Source: Deltaproteobacteria bacterium
GTDB taxonomy: Bacteria; SAR324; NAC60-12
NCBI GenBank assembly: GCA_002716165.1
Contig: PAZT01000006.1
Span: 6,362-14,404, forward strand
Reading direction: 5' to 3'
Length of the DNA: 8,043 nt
This document shows positions 1 to 6,337 of this stretch, piece after piece. Numbering within the stretch: the first letter of the stretch is position 1; each line of letters begins with the position of its first letter. Under the pieces are notes generated by a model, which was given only the letters and a program-made list of their open reading frames with translations, did no database searches and had not been told where the DNA came from. A program made the translations under genes and the position numbers.

Positions 1-2324
1 GTGTAATTGTCTGCATCCAAGTTTACTGTACCAGAAACTCCAAAAGCCAGTTTATCACTGGTTGCAAAATTGTTGCTGAAACTAAAGGTGTTTGCTGCAG
101 CAATGTCTTCACCAAATGGAGTCTGGTATGCTTCTTCATTATTTCTGAAATGAACTGAAGCTTTGTTGTGTTTACTTAGTCCGACGCTCATGTCGGCAGA
201 ATATTCAATTACACGACTTTTCTGATGATGATAGCGGTTAAATATACTGAAGGAAAAATTCGTTCCTGGGGTTACTTTCAAGATTGTACGTAGAGGTAAA
301 AGAGCATGACCCGGTTCTGTTTCATTCCCCTTAACTGCTGGACCAATGGGTTGAAAATATTGATTTTTTTTTAAGTAGTCATAGTGCTGAATGAAATTAA
401 GATTTGCTATAGAACTGCTTTTACCTTCACGAAATTGACCACGGTTCTCCTTATTCTGCAGGGGTATAACTCCTTTTTCTAAATAAGAAATAATTTTCGC
501 TTTTTGCTCGGGAATTAACTCCTTTCCAAACAGATTATCTAGCTGTCTTTCAAATTTCTGTATTGAAGGGAATTCTTGGTCTTTAATTAATTCTAATTTG
601 CGAATTAGTGCTGGATCTATTTGATCTCTCCGCATTTTGTCTAAAGCAAGGGAAGTTAATTTTATACTTCTTTCAAAGTAACGCCGTTTGGCTAGTAAAA
701 TATTTTCAAGTCGGATTGTGGCTAATCTCCTTACTGATACACCACCTCCAAAAGGAACTCCAGAATTAGATTCTTGTCGTACGTCCTCAATATAATTGTA
801 CTGAATTCGTGGTGTTAACAAATGTTTGAATCTAGTAAAAGTTCCGGTTTCATTTTTAAATATTCTTGAAAATACAGTGTTAAATTCTATTTCGCTATCT
901 AAAATTTCAAATCCATATTCATCCTCACTTCCGGAGATATTTGGATCACGAACTTTATAATGTGACAACTGTTTCCCAATTTTTATACTACCGTCAAAAT
1001 GGTCAAAAAATGGAAAATTAAAATTAAGCCTTGGATTGGCTGTTACTCCTTCTCCGTTGTATCCTTGAACCCTATAGTACCTTACAACAGAACCACTTAT
1101 CTCGGGAGATAGTGATGCTCTGCCTGAACGCCAAAATGTATCTCTGAATTGAAATGAAAGTGCAGGTAGGTGTTGAACCTGCGTTAGATCAATATTTCTG
1201 TTAAGCAATGCTAATTCACTGAATAAACGAGTTTGTGTTGCCGACAAAGATATAGATCCATTTGAAAATTGACGGTTTATGCTTGCAGAGAGTTTTTGTG
1301 CAGTATTTGGGTCAGGGTTTTCTATTAGTTCATATTCTTTTTGAAATTGACTGTCGCTGTAGGCCAACGCGGAGGCAATCAGTCTGCTCTGACCATCTAT
1401 CTGTTGATTATGGTTGAATTCAAATTTAAAACGTTTTGGATTCAATTGAGAAGAATCAATATCTTCAGCTCTTAAGCTTCCAGATTCATTTTCAGGTTCT
1501 CTTGCATCCCGCTCAAAAAATTCCTGGTATTTTATTTGACCTCTCATTCCCCTGGTTAATGCATATTGGTAATCAAGACGCAAACCAGGACCACGCCTTT
1601 CTACCCAGTCATAGGTTATTGTTAAATCTTGTTCTGGATTAATTGCCCAGAAATAAGGAATTCCTATACGATATCCTAGGTCCCATTTTCTTAAGCTACT
1701 TCGGACTATGATATATTCTGGAGAAAGAAATCCAGATTGACGACTTTTTACTGTCGGCCATGCGAGGTAGGGGAAATAAAATATCGGAACATTCCCAATT
1801 TTAAGGAATGTTCTTTGAGATGAAGAAAAGTTTTGGGAATAGTAATTTACTTCACTGCCAGTTATTTGCCACGCAGTGGTTTTAGGATCACAAGTGGTGA
1901 ATGTGCAAGTCTGTGCAACAAAATGGTTTTTTCCTAACCTTCGTACTTCTTTAGCTGTCATATATGCTTTATTTGAAGAATCAAAAATTATTGCATTCCG
2001 AAAAATCCCATTCCCGTTTTTTACATTAATTTCTAACTCGTCCATAACTGCAACAATACTTCCTTCAGTCACCCTGACATATCCCGATGCAGTTAATCTA
2101 TTTTTTCCTGGATGAAAATTGATTTCTGTGCTTTCTACTGTAACTCCCTCCCATTCCACTTTTGCATTACGGTAAAGATAAGTACCGGTATCTGGATTAT
2201 GGAAATATGATTGTGTCTGAATAGAAAGCTGAGGTGCCTCAAGCCTGGTTTGTGAAATACCGCAAAAAGGGTAATTACTTAAAAAAACTGACAACCAAAA
2301 AATTACTCGGAAAACTGTTTTCAT
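1..2324 (-). CDS. lptD: LPS-assembly outer-membrane protein LptD (3' end outside window)
   Basis: LptD is the outer-membrane beta-barrel that, with the lipoprotein LptE, inserts lipopolysaccharide into the outer leaflet at the end of the Lpt bridge. The frame is open from ATG 2324-2322 to the window edge, giving about 774 codons without a stop. Residues 1 to about 25 form a hydrophobic signal peptide. Residues about 30-165 form the OstA/LptA-like periplasmic beta-jellyroll. A TTCDP motif (about 143-147, with Cys140 and Cys145) precedes the family signature FPYLAWPTVKSRQSGFLSP (about 184-202). The rest is barrel, rich in aromatic residues and alternating strands. E. coli LptD is 784 residues; this one already has 774 with barrel still to come. 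Part of the excess is a charged, helical insert of about 85 residues (about 550-635). No clear Shine-Dalgarno precedes the start. The gene is divergent from the nuclease-like gene. The LptE partner is not in the window. Confidence 0.93.
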   Translation of the reverse strand, partial: MKTVFRVIFWLSVFLSNYPFCGISQTRLEAPQLSIQTQSYFHNPDTGTYLYRNAKVEWEGVTVESTEINFHPGKNRLTASGYVRVTEGSIVAVMDELEINVKNGNGIFRNAIIFDSSNKAYMTAKEVRRLGKNHFVAQTCTFTTCDPKTTAWQITGSEVNYYSQNFSSSQRTFLKIGNVPIFYFPYLAWPTVKSRQSGFLSPEYIIVRSSLRKWDLGYRIGIPYFWAINPEQDLTITYDWVERRGPGLRLDYQYALTRGMRGQIKYQEFFERDAREPENESGSLRAEDIDSSQLNPKRFKFEFNHNQQIDGQSRLIASALAYSDSQFQKEYELIENPDPNTAQKLSASINRQFSNGSISLSATQTRLFSELALLNRNIDLTQVQHLPALSFQFRDTFWRSGRASLSPEISGSVVRYYRVQGYNGEGVTANPRLNFNFPFFDHFDGSIKIGKQLSHYKVRDPNISGSEDEYGFEILDSEIEFNTVFSRIFKNETGTFTRFKHLLTPRIQYNYIEDVRQESNSGVPFGGGVSVRRLATIRLENILLAKRRYFERSIKLTSLALDKMRRDQIDPALIRKLELIKDQEFPSIQKFERQLDNLFGKELIPEQKAKIISYLEKGVIPLQNKENRGQFREGKSSSIANLNFIQHYDYLKKNQYFQPIGPAVKGNETEPGHALLPLRTILKVTPGTNFSFSIFNRYHHQKSRVIEYSADMSVGLSKHNKASVHFRNNEEAYQTPFGEDIAAANTFSFSNNFATSDKLAFGVSGTVNLDADNY

Positions 2325-2707
2325 TAGGCAAAGATAAGTTTTTTTTGATCCATTACTGGTAGTCTTCAGGAGTTTATTTGGTTTTTTAAAATGTATAAAG
2401 ATAGTTGACTCATATTTGGCGTTGAAAAATTAGAACGCCAAAACTGGACTGTTCAAGCAGGATTTTATTCTGTGGGATCTCAAAATACAAAGCTCCATCT
2501 AATGAAATACGAAGCAAACTGGTACTTTATATGAATTAAGGCAACACATGCAAACTTATTGCATCTCTGATACCATGCTTATTAAAAATTGAAATATAAA
2601 TTTGCTATTTAATAAAGCAAATCGGTTAGATTTTTGCAAAATCATATTATCCTGAACAGTAAATCTAAAGATTCTGCTTCAAAAAAATAGTAAAATTGGT
2701 GAGATTA
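2325..2707. other. divergent intergenic region between lptD and the nuclease-like gene
   Basis: This 383-base stretch separates two divergently transcribed genes and should hold both promoters. It contains the 9-bp inverted repeat listed separately. It also contains an open plus-strand stretch at 2409-2531 that looks protein-like but lacks a usual start codon near its 5' end. A poor promoter candidate for the plus strand is TTGAAA at 2589-2594 with TAATAA at 2610-2615, whose 15-base spacing is short. I see no tRNA, tandem repeat or convincing complete gene here. Confidence 0.6.
2415..2442. promoter_or_regulatory. 9-bp perfect inverted repeat, possible operator or leader hairpin
   Basis: The left arm TTTGGCGTT (2415-2423) and right arm AACGCCAAA (2434-2442) are exact reverse complements separated by 10 AT-rich bases. 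The G+C-containing core stands out from its surroundings. No T-tract follows on either strand, so an intrinsic terminator is unlikely. It lies about 90 bases upstream of the lptD start, which fits a regulator-binding site or a 5'-leader hairpin of lptD. The function is inferred. Confidence 0.45.
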
Positions 2708-3355
2708 ATGGTTTTTTTTAGAGTTTTAGTAACTATAAACTTAATTCTTTTTGTAATACTAATAGGACAGGAAAAGTTTGTAGTGGCACAAAGCAACTTG
2801 TTAAAAACGGAATCGATACGAAAAAAATTATATGAACGAATGGATGAGAGAAAAAAATCAAAAACTCTCAATAAAGTCAGTGAAAAAACATTTTCAGGAA
2901 TTTTCACTAGGGTTGCTGATTCTGAAAGTGTTTGGATTAGAATTGATAATCGTTCAAAATACAGAAAATGGACATTCAAACTTTCCAAGAAAAATTTAAA
3001 CTTGCAGCGCCAGGAGGTGCGGGTATGGTTAAAATATGTTTCGCCAAAGCTTTCGGTAAGCCATGGTAAAGAATATAATGAATGGTTCCTAAAAAAATCC
3101 GCTTATGAACTGCAAAAAATGTTCTATAATAGACAAGTAAGAGTCTCTTATGATTATTCTGAAAAGCTGTATCGGCTTGACGGGATGATTTGGTCAGGTG
3201 ATACAAATATAAATCTTTGGTTAATCCGTAATGGCTGGTCATTTTATCTTCTAGGGGGGGAAAATCCTCCTGAACATGAGGAATTTTTTACTGCAGAAAA
3301 TGAAGCAAGAGAAAAACAGTTGGGACTTTGGAAAGAAGAATTGCAAAAGGAGTAA
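2708..3355 (+). CDS. secreted or anchored staphylococcal-nuclease-like protein, degenerate active site
   Basis: The product is 215 residues from ATG 2708. A GGTGAG sequence at 2699-2704 is a well-placed ribosome site for this ATG, so I prefer it to the TTG four codons upstream. Residues 1-28 form a signal peptide or anchor with a possible cleavage after VVA. Residues about 30-60 are a charged, probably helical linker. Residues about 62-210 follow the SNase fold: a first strand with VADSESVWIRI in place of the usual DGDT strand, VRVWLKYVSPK (104-114), YRLDGMIW (155-162), then NLWLIRNGWSFY and the closing EAREKQLGLWKE helix. Family SNases use Arg35, Glu43 and Arg87. Arg105 and Arg156 may match the arginines, but the Glu position next to Pro113 is Lys114 and the calcium-binding aspartates are not preserved. 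It may therefore bind nucleic acid or protein without cutting. It converges on the selenoprotein gene. Confidence 0.75.
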   Translation: MVFFRVLVTINLILFVILIGQEKFVVAQSNLLKTESIRKKLYERMDERKKSKTLNKVSEKTFSGIFTRVADSESVWIRIDNRSKYRKWTFKLSKKNLNLQRQEVRVWLKYVSPKLSVSHGKEYNEWFLKKSAYELQKMFYNRQVRVSYDYSEKLYRLDGMIWSGDTNINLWLIRNGWSFYLLGGENPPEHEEFFTAENEAREKQLGLWKEELQKE

Positions 3356-3365
3356 CCACTTTTGC

Positions 3366-3386
3366 AAGCTAAAGTTAGTTTAGCTT
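3366..3386. terminator. hairpin between convergent genes, possible bidirectional terminator
   Basis: The arms AAGCTAAA (3366-3373) and TTTAGCTT (3379-3386) are perfectly complementary around a 5-base loop. The hairpin lies in the 36-base gap between the nuclease-like gene and the selenoprotein gene, both of which end here. It is followed by TCCCCTT on the plus strand and by no real T-tract on the minus strand. Position argues for termination; the poor T-tracts argue for only modest efficiency. Confidence 0.5.
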
Positions 3387-3391
3387 TCCCC

Positions 3392-4168
3392 TTAATAGAA
3401 CTGATGCCTTTTCCAAAGGTACTTGCTATCAAATATTTCTCCGGGTTTAGCTGCAATATCTAGAATTTTTAGGCAATCGAGAAAAATCTGTTTTTGCTGT
3501 CCTCGGTTGAATGCTTCGCCCATGGCGTGTCCAAAAGGGTATTTAAGGAAATATGTGCGTGGAGGTTTTACAGATTCACTTACCTTGCGCGCAATTGAGA
3601 TTCCAACTGTAGAAATCCCTTGTCGTTCAATTTCTCGCTGGACCAGACCGACCGTCTGGTTGCAAATGCCTCAAGCGGGAACGAGCAAGGCAATGTCAAC
3701 ATTATGTTGTCTGATTTCTTTTGCAACTTCAACTGCATTTTTTTGGATTAATGTTGTTAAATGCGGTTCTTTAATATGTCCCATGAAGCTGTAATGGTAC
3801 TTGCATGAAGGTCCGACAATACCTTCAGACTGCAATTCATTCAAAATATCTATCGGTAGGACAAGGTTTGGATCACGATCAGCATCATAGTGGTCATAAT
3901 ATTTATGCGTGATGATCAAATCATTTAAATTAGTATTATTAGGAATTCTTCGAAATGTACTGTCACCATTAGGATCGATCAGATTAAATTTTTTATCGGA
4001 TTTTAAATGAATTCCACCAGTTGTTATAAGTACAATTTTGGAATCTTTAATTGGTTTCTCCAGTTTTTTCCATGGAATGTCTTTAAACTCCAGTGCTTTA
4101 TAATTTCTGACCCAGCAATTTTTTATTGCGGGAATACTGAAAAACTTAACCAAAAATTTGTCAAGCAT
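3392..4168 (-). CDS. selenoprotein of the glycine/sarcosine/betaine/D-proline reductase selenoprotein B family, Sec encoded by in-frame TGA
   Basis: The frame opens at ATG 4168, meets TGA at 3673-3671, then stays open for 92 more codons to TAA at 3394-3392. Read through, the protein has 258 residues with selenocysteine at 166. The N-terminal part carries TTGGIHLK (49-56), a THKYYDHYDADRDP block (87-100) and YSFMGHI (126-132), which I recognise from the GrdB/PrdB-related family. The Sec sits in PAUGICNQTVGLVQREIE, a U-x-x-C motif (U166, C169). Homologs I recall have Cys or Sec there and continue with NQTVGL. The conserved stretch FGHAMGEAF (212-220) lies after the TGA, so the downstream half is real protein. 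Sec-Cys pairs in this family suggest redox or reductive-cleavage chemistry; the substrate is unknown. No partner reductase subunits are adjacent. A stop-based annotation would give a false 165-residue protein. Start choice is moderate: there is no clear Shine-Dalgarno. Confidence 0.85.
3638..3665 (-). promoter_or_regulatory. bacterial SECIS-like hairpin within the selenoprotein coding region
   Basis: Downstream of the TGA, minus-strand bases 3660-3654 (ACCAGAC) pair with 3648-3642 (GTCTGGT) in a perfect 7-bp stem, closing a 5-base loop GGTCG (3653-3649). Lower pairing of 3665-3663 with 3640-3638 is possible across a small internal loop. The GGU loop begins 17 bases after the TGA, close to the 18 bases I count for E. 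coli fdhF, whose SelB-binding loop also carries GGUC. The segment is about 58% G+C in an AT-rich gene. The bulged U of fdhF is not obvious here. SelB binding is inferred from this structure. Confidence 0.75.
3671..3673 (-). other. selenocysteine codon (in-frame TGA)
   Basis: This TGA falls at the redox-motif position just before Gly-Ile-Cys, where family members carry Sec or Cys. It is followed in frame by conserved family sequence. TGA also ends dgt in this window and Trp is encoded by TGG, so local decoding as Sec fits better than a changed genetic code. Confidence 0.85.
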
Positions 4169-4205
4169 AGTTTCTTTTTTCCATTTTAAAATTTTAAAAA
4201 AGAGT

Positions 4206-4898
4206 ATGGTTTCTATTAAAGATAATTTAACTTATATTCGTGAGCAAATAAGTTTGGCTGCAACTAATGCTGGAAGATCTCTAGAAGATATCCTACTTAT
4301 TGCTGTCAGTAAAAAAAAGACTTCGGCAATGATTAATGATGCTGTATTGGCAAATCAAATTGCATTTGGTGAAAATATGGTTCAGGAAGCTATCAATAAA
4401 ATGTCAGAATTAAGCAATATTATTAAAATTGAATGGCATATGATTGGTCACTTGCAAAAAAATAAGGTAAAGTTTTGTCCAGGAAAATTCCAATGGGTTC
4501 ATTCCATAGATTCTATTGAATTAGCTAAAAAATTAGAAGAACACTGTGGTTTAAAACAGCATAAATTAAATGTTTTAATTCAGGTTAATCTTTCAAAAGA
4601 AAAAAGTAAATTCGGAGTTCAACAATTAGATGAACTATTCAAACTTGCTGAAACGATTCAGGAGGGGAATTGGGCAAAATTAAGAGGACTAATGACAATA
4701 CCTGAACCAGAGCTTGGAGAAGTTCCTACCCGCAAGATATTTGAGAAATTAAGAATGTGGAAAGATCGGATGCAAAAAGAGTTTGGTTCGCCAGAAATAA
4801 ATGAACTATCAATGGGTATGACAGCTGATTTCCAGTGGGCAATTCAGGAAGGTGCAACTATGATTCGTCTTGGAACAGCTATATTTGGGTCAAGATAA
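4206..4898 (+). CDS. yggS: pyridoxal-phosphate homeostasis protein, YggS/PLPBP family
   Basis: YggS/PROSC proteins bind PLP in the cytoplasm and help keep free PLP and amino-acid pools in balance; they have no established catalytic activity. From ATG 4206 the product is 230 residues, close to the 234 of E. coli YggS. A TTG start at 4158 would add 16 residues that do not look like family sequence. The PLP-binding lysine lies in IAVSKKK at Lys36, the same number as in E. coli. Other family blocks are FGENMVQEA (about 54-62), EWHMIGHLQKNK (about 76-87), HSIDS, NVLIQVNLSKEKSKFG, RGLMTIP and the C-terminal MIRLGTAIFGSR. The motif usually written GMSxD reads GMTAD here, a conservative Ser-to-Thr change at a likely phosphate contact. 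The start is only 37 bases from the divergent selenoprotein start. It converges with the possible small ORF at 5089-4907. Confidence 0.93.
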   Translation: MVSIKDNLTYIREQISLAATNAGRSLEDILLIAVSKKKTSAMINDAVLANQIAFGENMVQEAINKMSELSNIIKIEWHMIGHLQKNKVKFCPGKFQWVHSIDSIELAKKLEEHCGLKQHKLNVLIQVNLSKEKSKFGVQQLDELFKLAETIQEGNWAKLRGLMTIPEPELGEVPTRKIFEKLRMWKDRMQKEFGSPEINELSMGMTADFQWAIQEGATMIRLGTAIFGSR

Positions 4899-4906
4899 TA
4901 TTTTTT

Positions 4907-5089
4907 TTAAAAGTTTTTTTCACTTAATTGCAGAATCAGTCTGCGTTTACTGAAATAGAATCTCCGTCCCACCTGTATCTGGTTCCATGTAAGTAATGTC
5001 AATGCTGCTGAAAGAATTGTAAGCAATGGAAATATAATAAAATGATTCTCAACAATTAATTTGATTACTTGGTTTAACATTATATCCAT
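4907..5089 (-). CDS. possible small single-span membrane protein, unrecognised
   Basis: This frame encodes 60 residues from ATG 5089, or 57 from ATG 5080, which has a weak GGA at a workable distance. It has one clear hydrophobic segment, FIIFPLLTILSAALTLLTW (about residues 17-35), followed by a basic tail rich in Arg and Lys. That pattern would suit a single-pass inner-membrane protein with a cytoplasmic C terminus. I do not recognise a family. It begins 19 bases after the ispG stop on the same strand and could be cotranscribed with ispG. Against it, the frame is short in an AT-rich genome and no strong Shine-Dalgarno is present. It otherwise leaves a 210-base gap between convergent genes, so noncoding sequence is a real alternative. 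Confidence 0.4.
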   Translation of the reverse strand: MDIMLNQVIKLIVENHFIIFPLLTILSAALTLLTWNQIQVGRRFYFSKRRLILQLSEKNF

Positions 5090-5108
5090 CTAAAAGTACT
5101 GTTTATTT

Positions 5109-6284
5109 TTAATGATTTATAGGTGGATCATACCACATTCCGCAGTCTTGAATGAGTTCAATTAAACGATCCACAGCATGTTTTGTGGGGATGTTACGAC
5201 TAACGCATGTTCTTCCATGAAACAAATTTATCATATCTGGGCCTGATCCAACGTAGCCAAAATCGGCATCTGCCATTTCACCAGGGCCATTTACCACACA
5301 TCCCATTATTGCTATTTTTACTCCTTTTAGATGAGAAGTTCGTGCCTTAATTTTCTTAGTCGTATTTTCCAAGTCGAAAAATGTTCTACCGCAAGAAGGG
5401 CAGGAAATAAAATCAGTTTTATAAATGCGGGATCGTGTTGATTGTAAAATTGACTTGGCAACAGGGATTTCATTCTCAGATGGTTCTGTAAGTGAAACTC
5501 TTATAGTGTCTCCAAGTCCCTCACAAAGTAGGGTGCCAATTCCAATTGCACTTTTTATACGTCCATCTAGTTCATTGCCTGCTTCAGTAACTCCTAAGTG
5601 CAATGGATAATGCATATTTTCTTTATCCATTTTTTTGACGAGCTGACGATATGCTTCAATCATGACCTTTGGATTTGAAGATTTCATTGATAATACTATC
5701 TCTTCAAAATCATATTTTCTCAATATACGCAAAAATTCCATAGCTGATTCAACCATTCCCTCTGGAGTATCTCCATATCGGTTCATCAAACGGTCTGAGA
5801 GAGAACCATGGTTAGTACCAATTCTCAAAGAATTACTATATTTTTTCAGGTTTTTAACCAAAGGAATTAATTTCTGCTCAATTCTATCCAGTTCCTCCTG
5901 ATACTGAATATCAGTATACTCGCGTACTTCAAATTTTTTCCTGTCTGCATAATTTCCGGGGTTTATACGCACTTTATCTGCAAATTCGCAGACATTCACA
6001 GCTAGGTTTGGGTTAAAATGAACATCTGCAACAAGAGGTCTTTCAATCCCTCTTTTCCTCATTTCCTCGCGAATCAAAAACATACTTTCAACTGATTTTT
6101 GATTAGGAATGGTTAAGCGGATTATTTCACAATCCACTGCGTCTAATCGTATAATTTCTTCAATGCATGCATTAACATCTGTGGTATCACAAGTCAGCAT
6201 AGACTGTATCCTTATCGGCTCAGTACCACCGATCTTAATGGTTCCTATTGAAACAGTTTTAGTATATCTTCTCATAAGTAGCAT
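5109..6284 (-). CDS. ispG: 4-hydroxy-3-methylbut-2-en-1-yl diphosphate synthase (IspG/GcpE)
   Basis: IspG is the [4Fe-4S] enzyme of the MEP pathway that reductively converts MEcPP to HMBPP, upstream of IspH. The product has 391 residues from ATG 6284; ATG 6275, three codons in, is equally possible and neither has a clear ribosome site. Residues about 7-285 form the TIM barrel, with IKIGGTEPIRIQSML (17-31), ADVHFNP (86-92), DKVRINPGN (103-111) and LHLGVTEAG (228-236). Residues about 290-385 form the iron-sulfur domain with ligands Cys295, Cys298 (CPSC), Cys329 and Glu336 in CVVNGPGE, as in E. coli Cys270, Cys273, Cys305 and Glu312. The barrel carries LRIGTNHGSLSDR (153-165) and MVESAMEF, which resemble plant, chlamydial and Bacteroidetes enzymes, yet the long A* insert of those enzymes is absent. 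It starts 53 bases after dgt on the same strand. Confidence 0.95.
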   Translation of the reverse strand: MLLMRRYTKTVSIGTIKIGGTEPIRIQSMLTCDTTDVNACIEEIIRLDAVDCEIIRLTIPNQKSVESMFLIREEMRKRGIERPLVADVHFNPNLAVNVCEFADKVRINPGNYADRKKFEVREYTDIQYQEELDRIEQKLIPLVKNLKKYSNSLRIGTNHGSLSDRLMNRYGDTPEGMVESAMEFLRILRKYDFEEIVLSMKSSNPKVMIEAYRQLVKKMDKENMHYPLHLGVTEAGNELDGRIKSAIGIGTLLCEGLGDTIRVSLTEPSENEIPVAKSILQSTRSRIYKTDFISCPSCGRTFFDLENTTKKIKARTSHLKGVKIAIMGCVVNGPGEMADADFGYVGSGPDMINLFHGRTCVSRNIPTKHAVDRLIELIQDCGMWYDPPINH

Positions 6285-6337
6285 ACTAGAATTGTAGTAT
6301 TTGGTTTGCCATTAAGGTAAATTTGGGTATAAATATT

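Noticed and set aside
1436..2115. Plus-strand ORFs at 1436-1642 and 1876-2115.
   Set aside because: Both lie antisense to lptD, whose translation is clearly LptD over the same bases.
2405..2432. TTGACT at 2405-2410 as a -35 box for the plus strand.
   Set aside because: No acceptable -10 hexamer follows at 16-18 bases, and the nearest plus-strand gene starts about 300 bases downstream.
2665..3456. Minus-strand ORFs at 2665-2988, 2976-3242 and 3244-3456.
   Set aside because: They overlap the nuclease-like gene antisense or the 3' end of the selenoprotein gene in another frame. The plus-strand frame has a signal peptide, a well-placed ribosome site and an SNase pattern.
3671..3673. The TGA as a true stop, a pseudogene mutation, a sequencing error or a Trp/Gly codon.
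   Set aside because: The downstream frame is conserved without shift, the position matches a Sec/Cys redox site and a SECIS-like hairpin follows. Trp is encoded by TGG elsewhere and dgt ends with TGA, which argues against code change.
3423..3794. A 123-codon plus-strand ORF overlapping the TGA of the selenoprotein gene.
   Set aside because: Its translation is low in recognisable pattern and rich in Cys, Ser and Arg, as expected for the antisense of a coding region. The minus strand carries clear family sequence on both sides of the TGA.
4158..4205. An upstream TTG start for yggS adding 16 residues.
   Set aside because: It would overlap the divergent selenoprotein start. The added residues are not family-like, and ATG 4206 places the PLP lysine at position 36 as in E. 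coli.
4899..4925. T-rich run after yggS as an intrinsic terminator.
   Set aside because: There is no G+C-containing hairpin before the T-run, only A/T sequence that can pair weakly.
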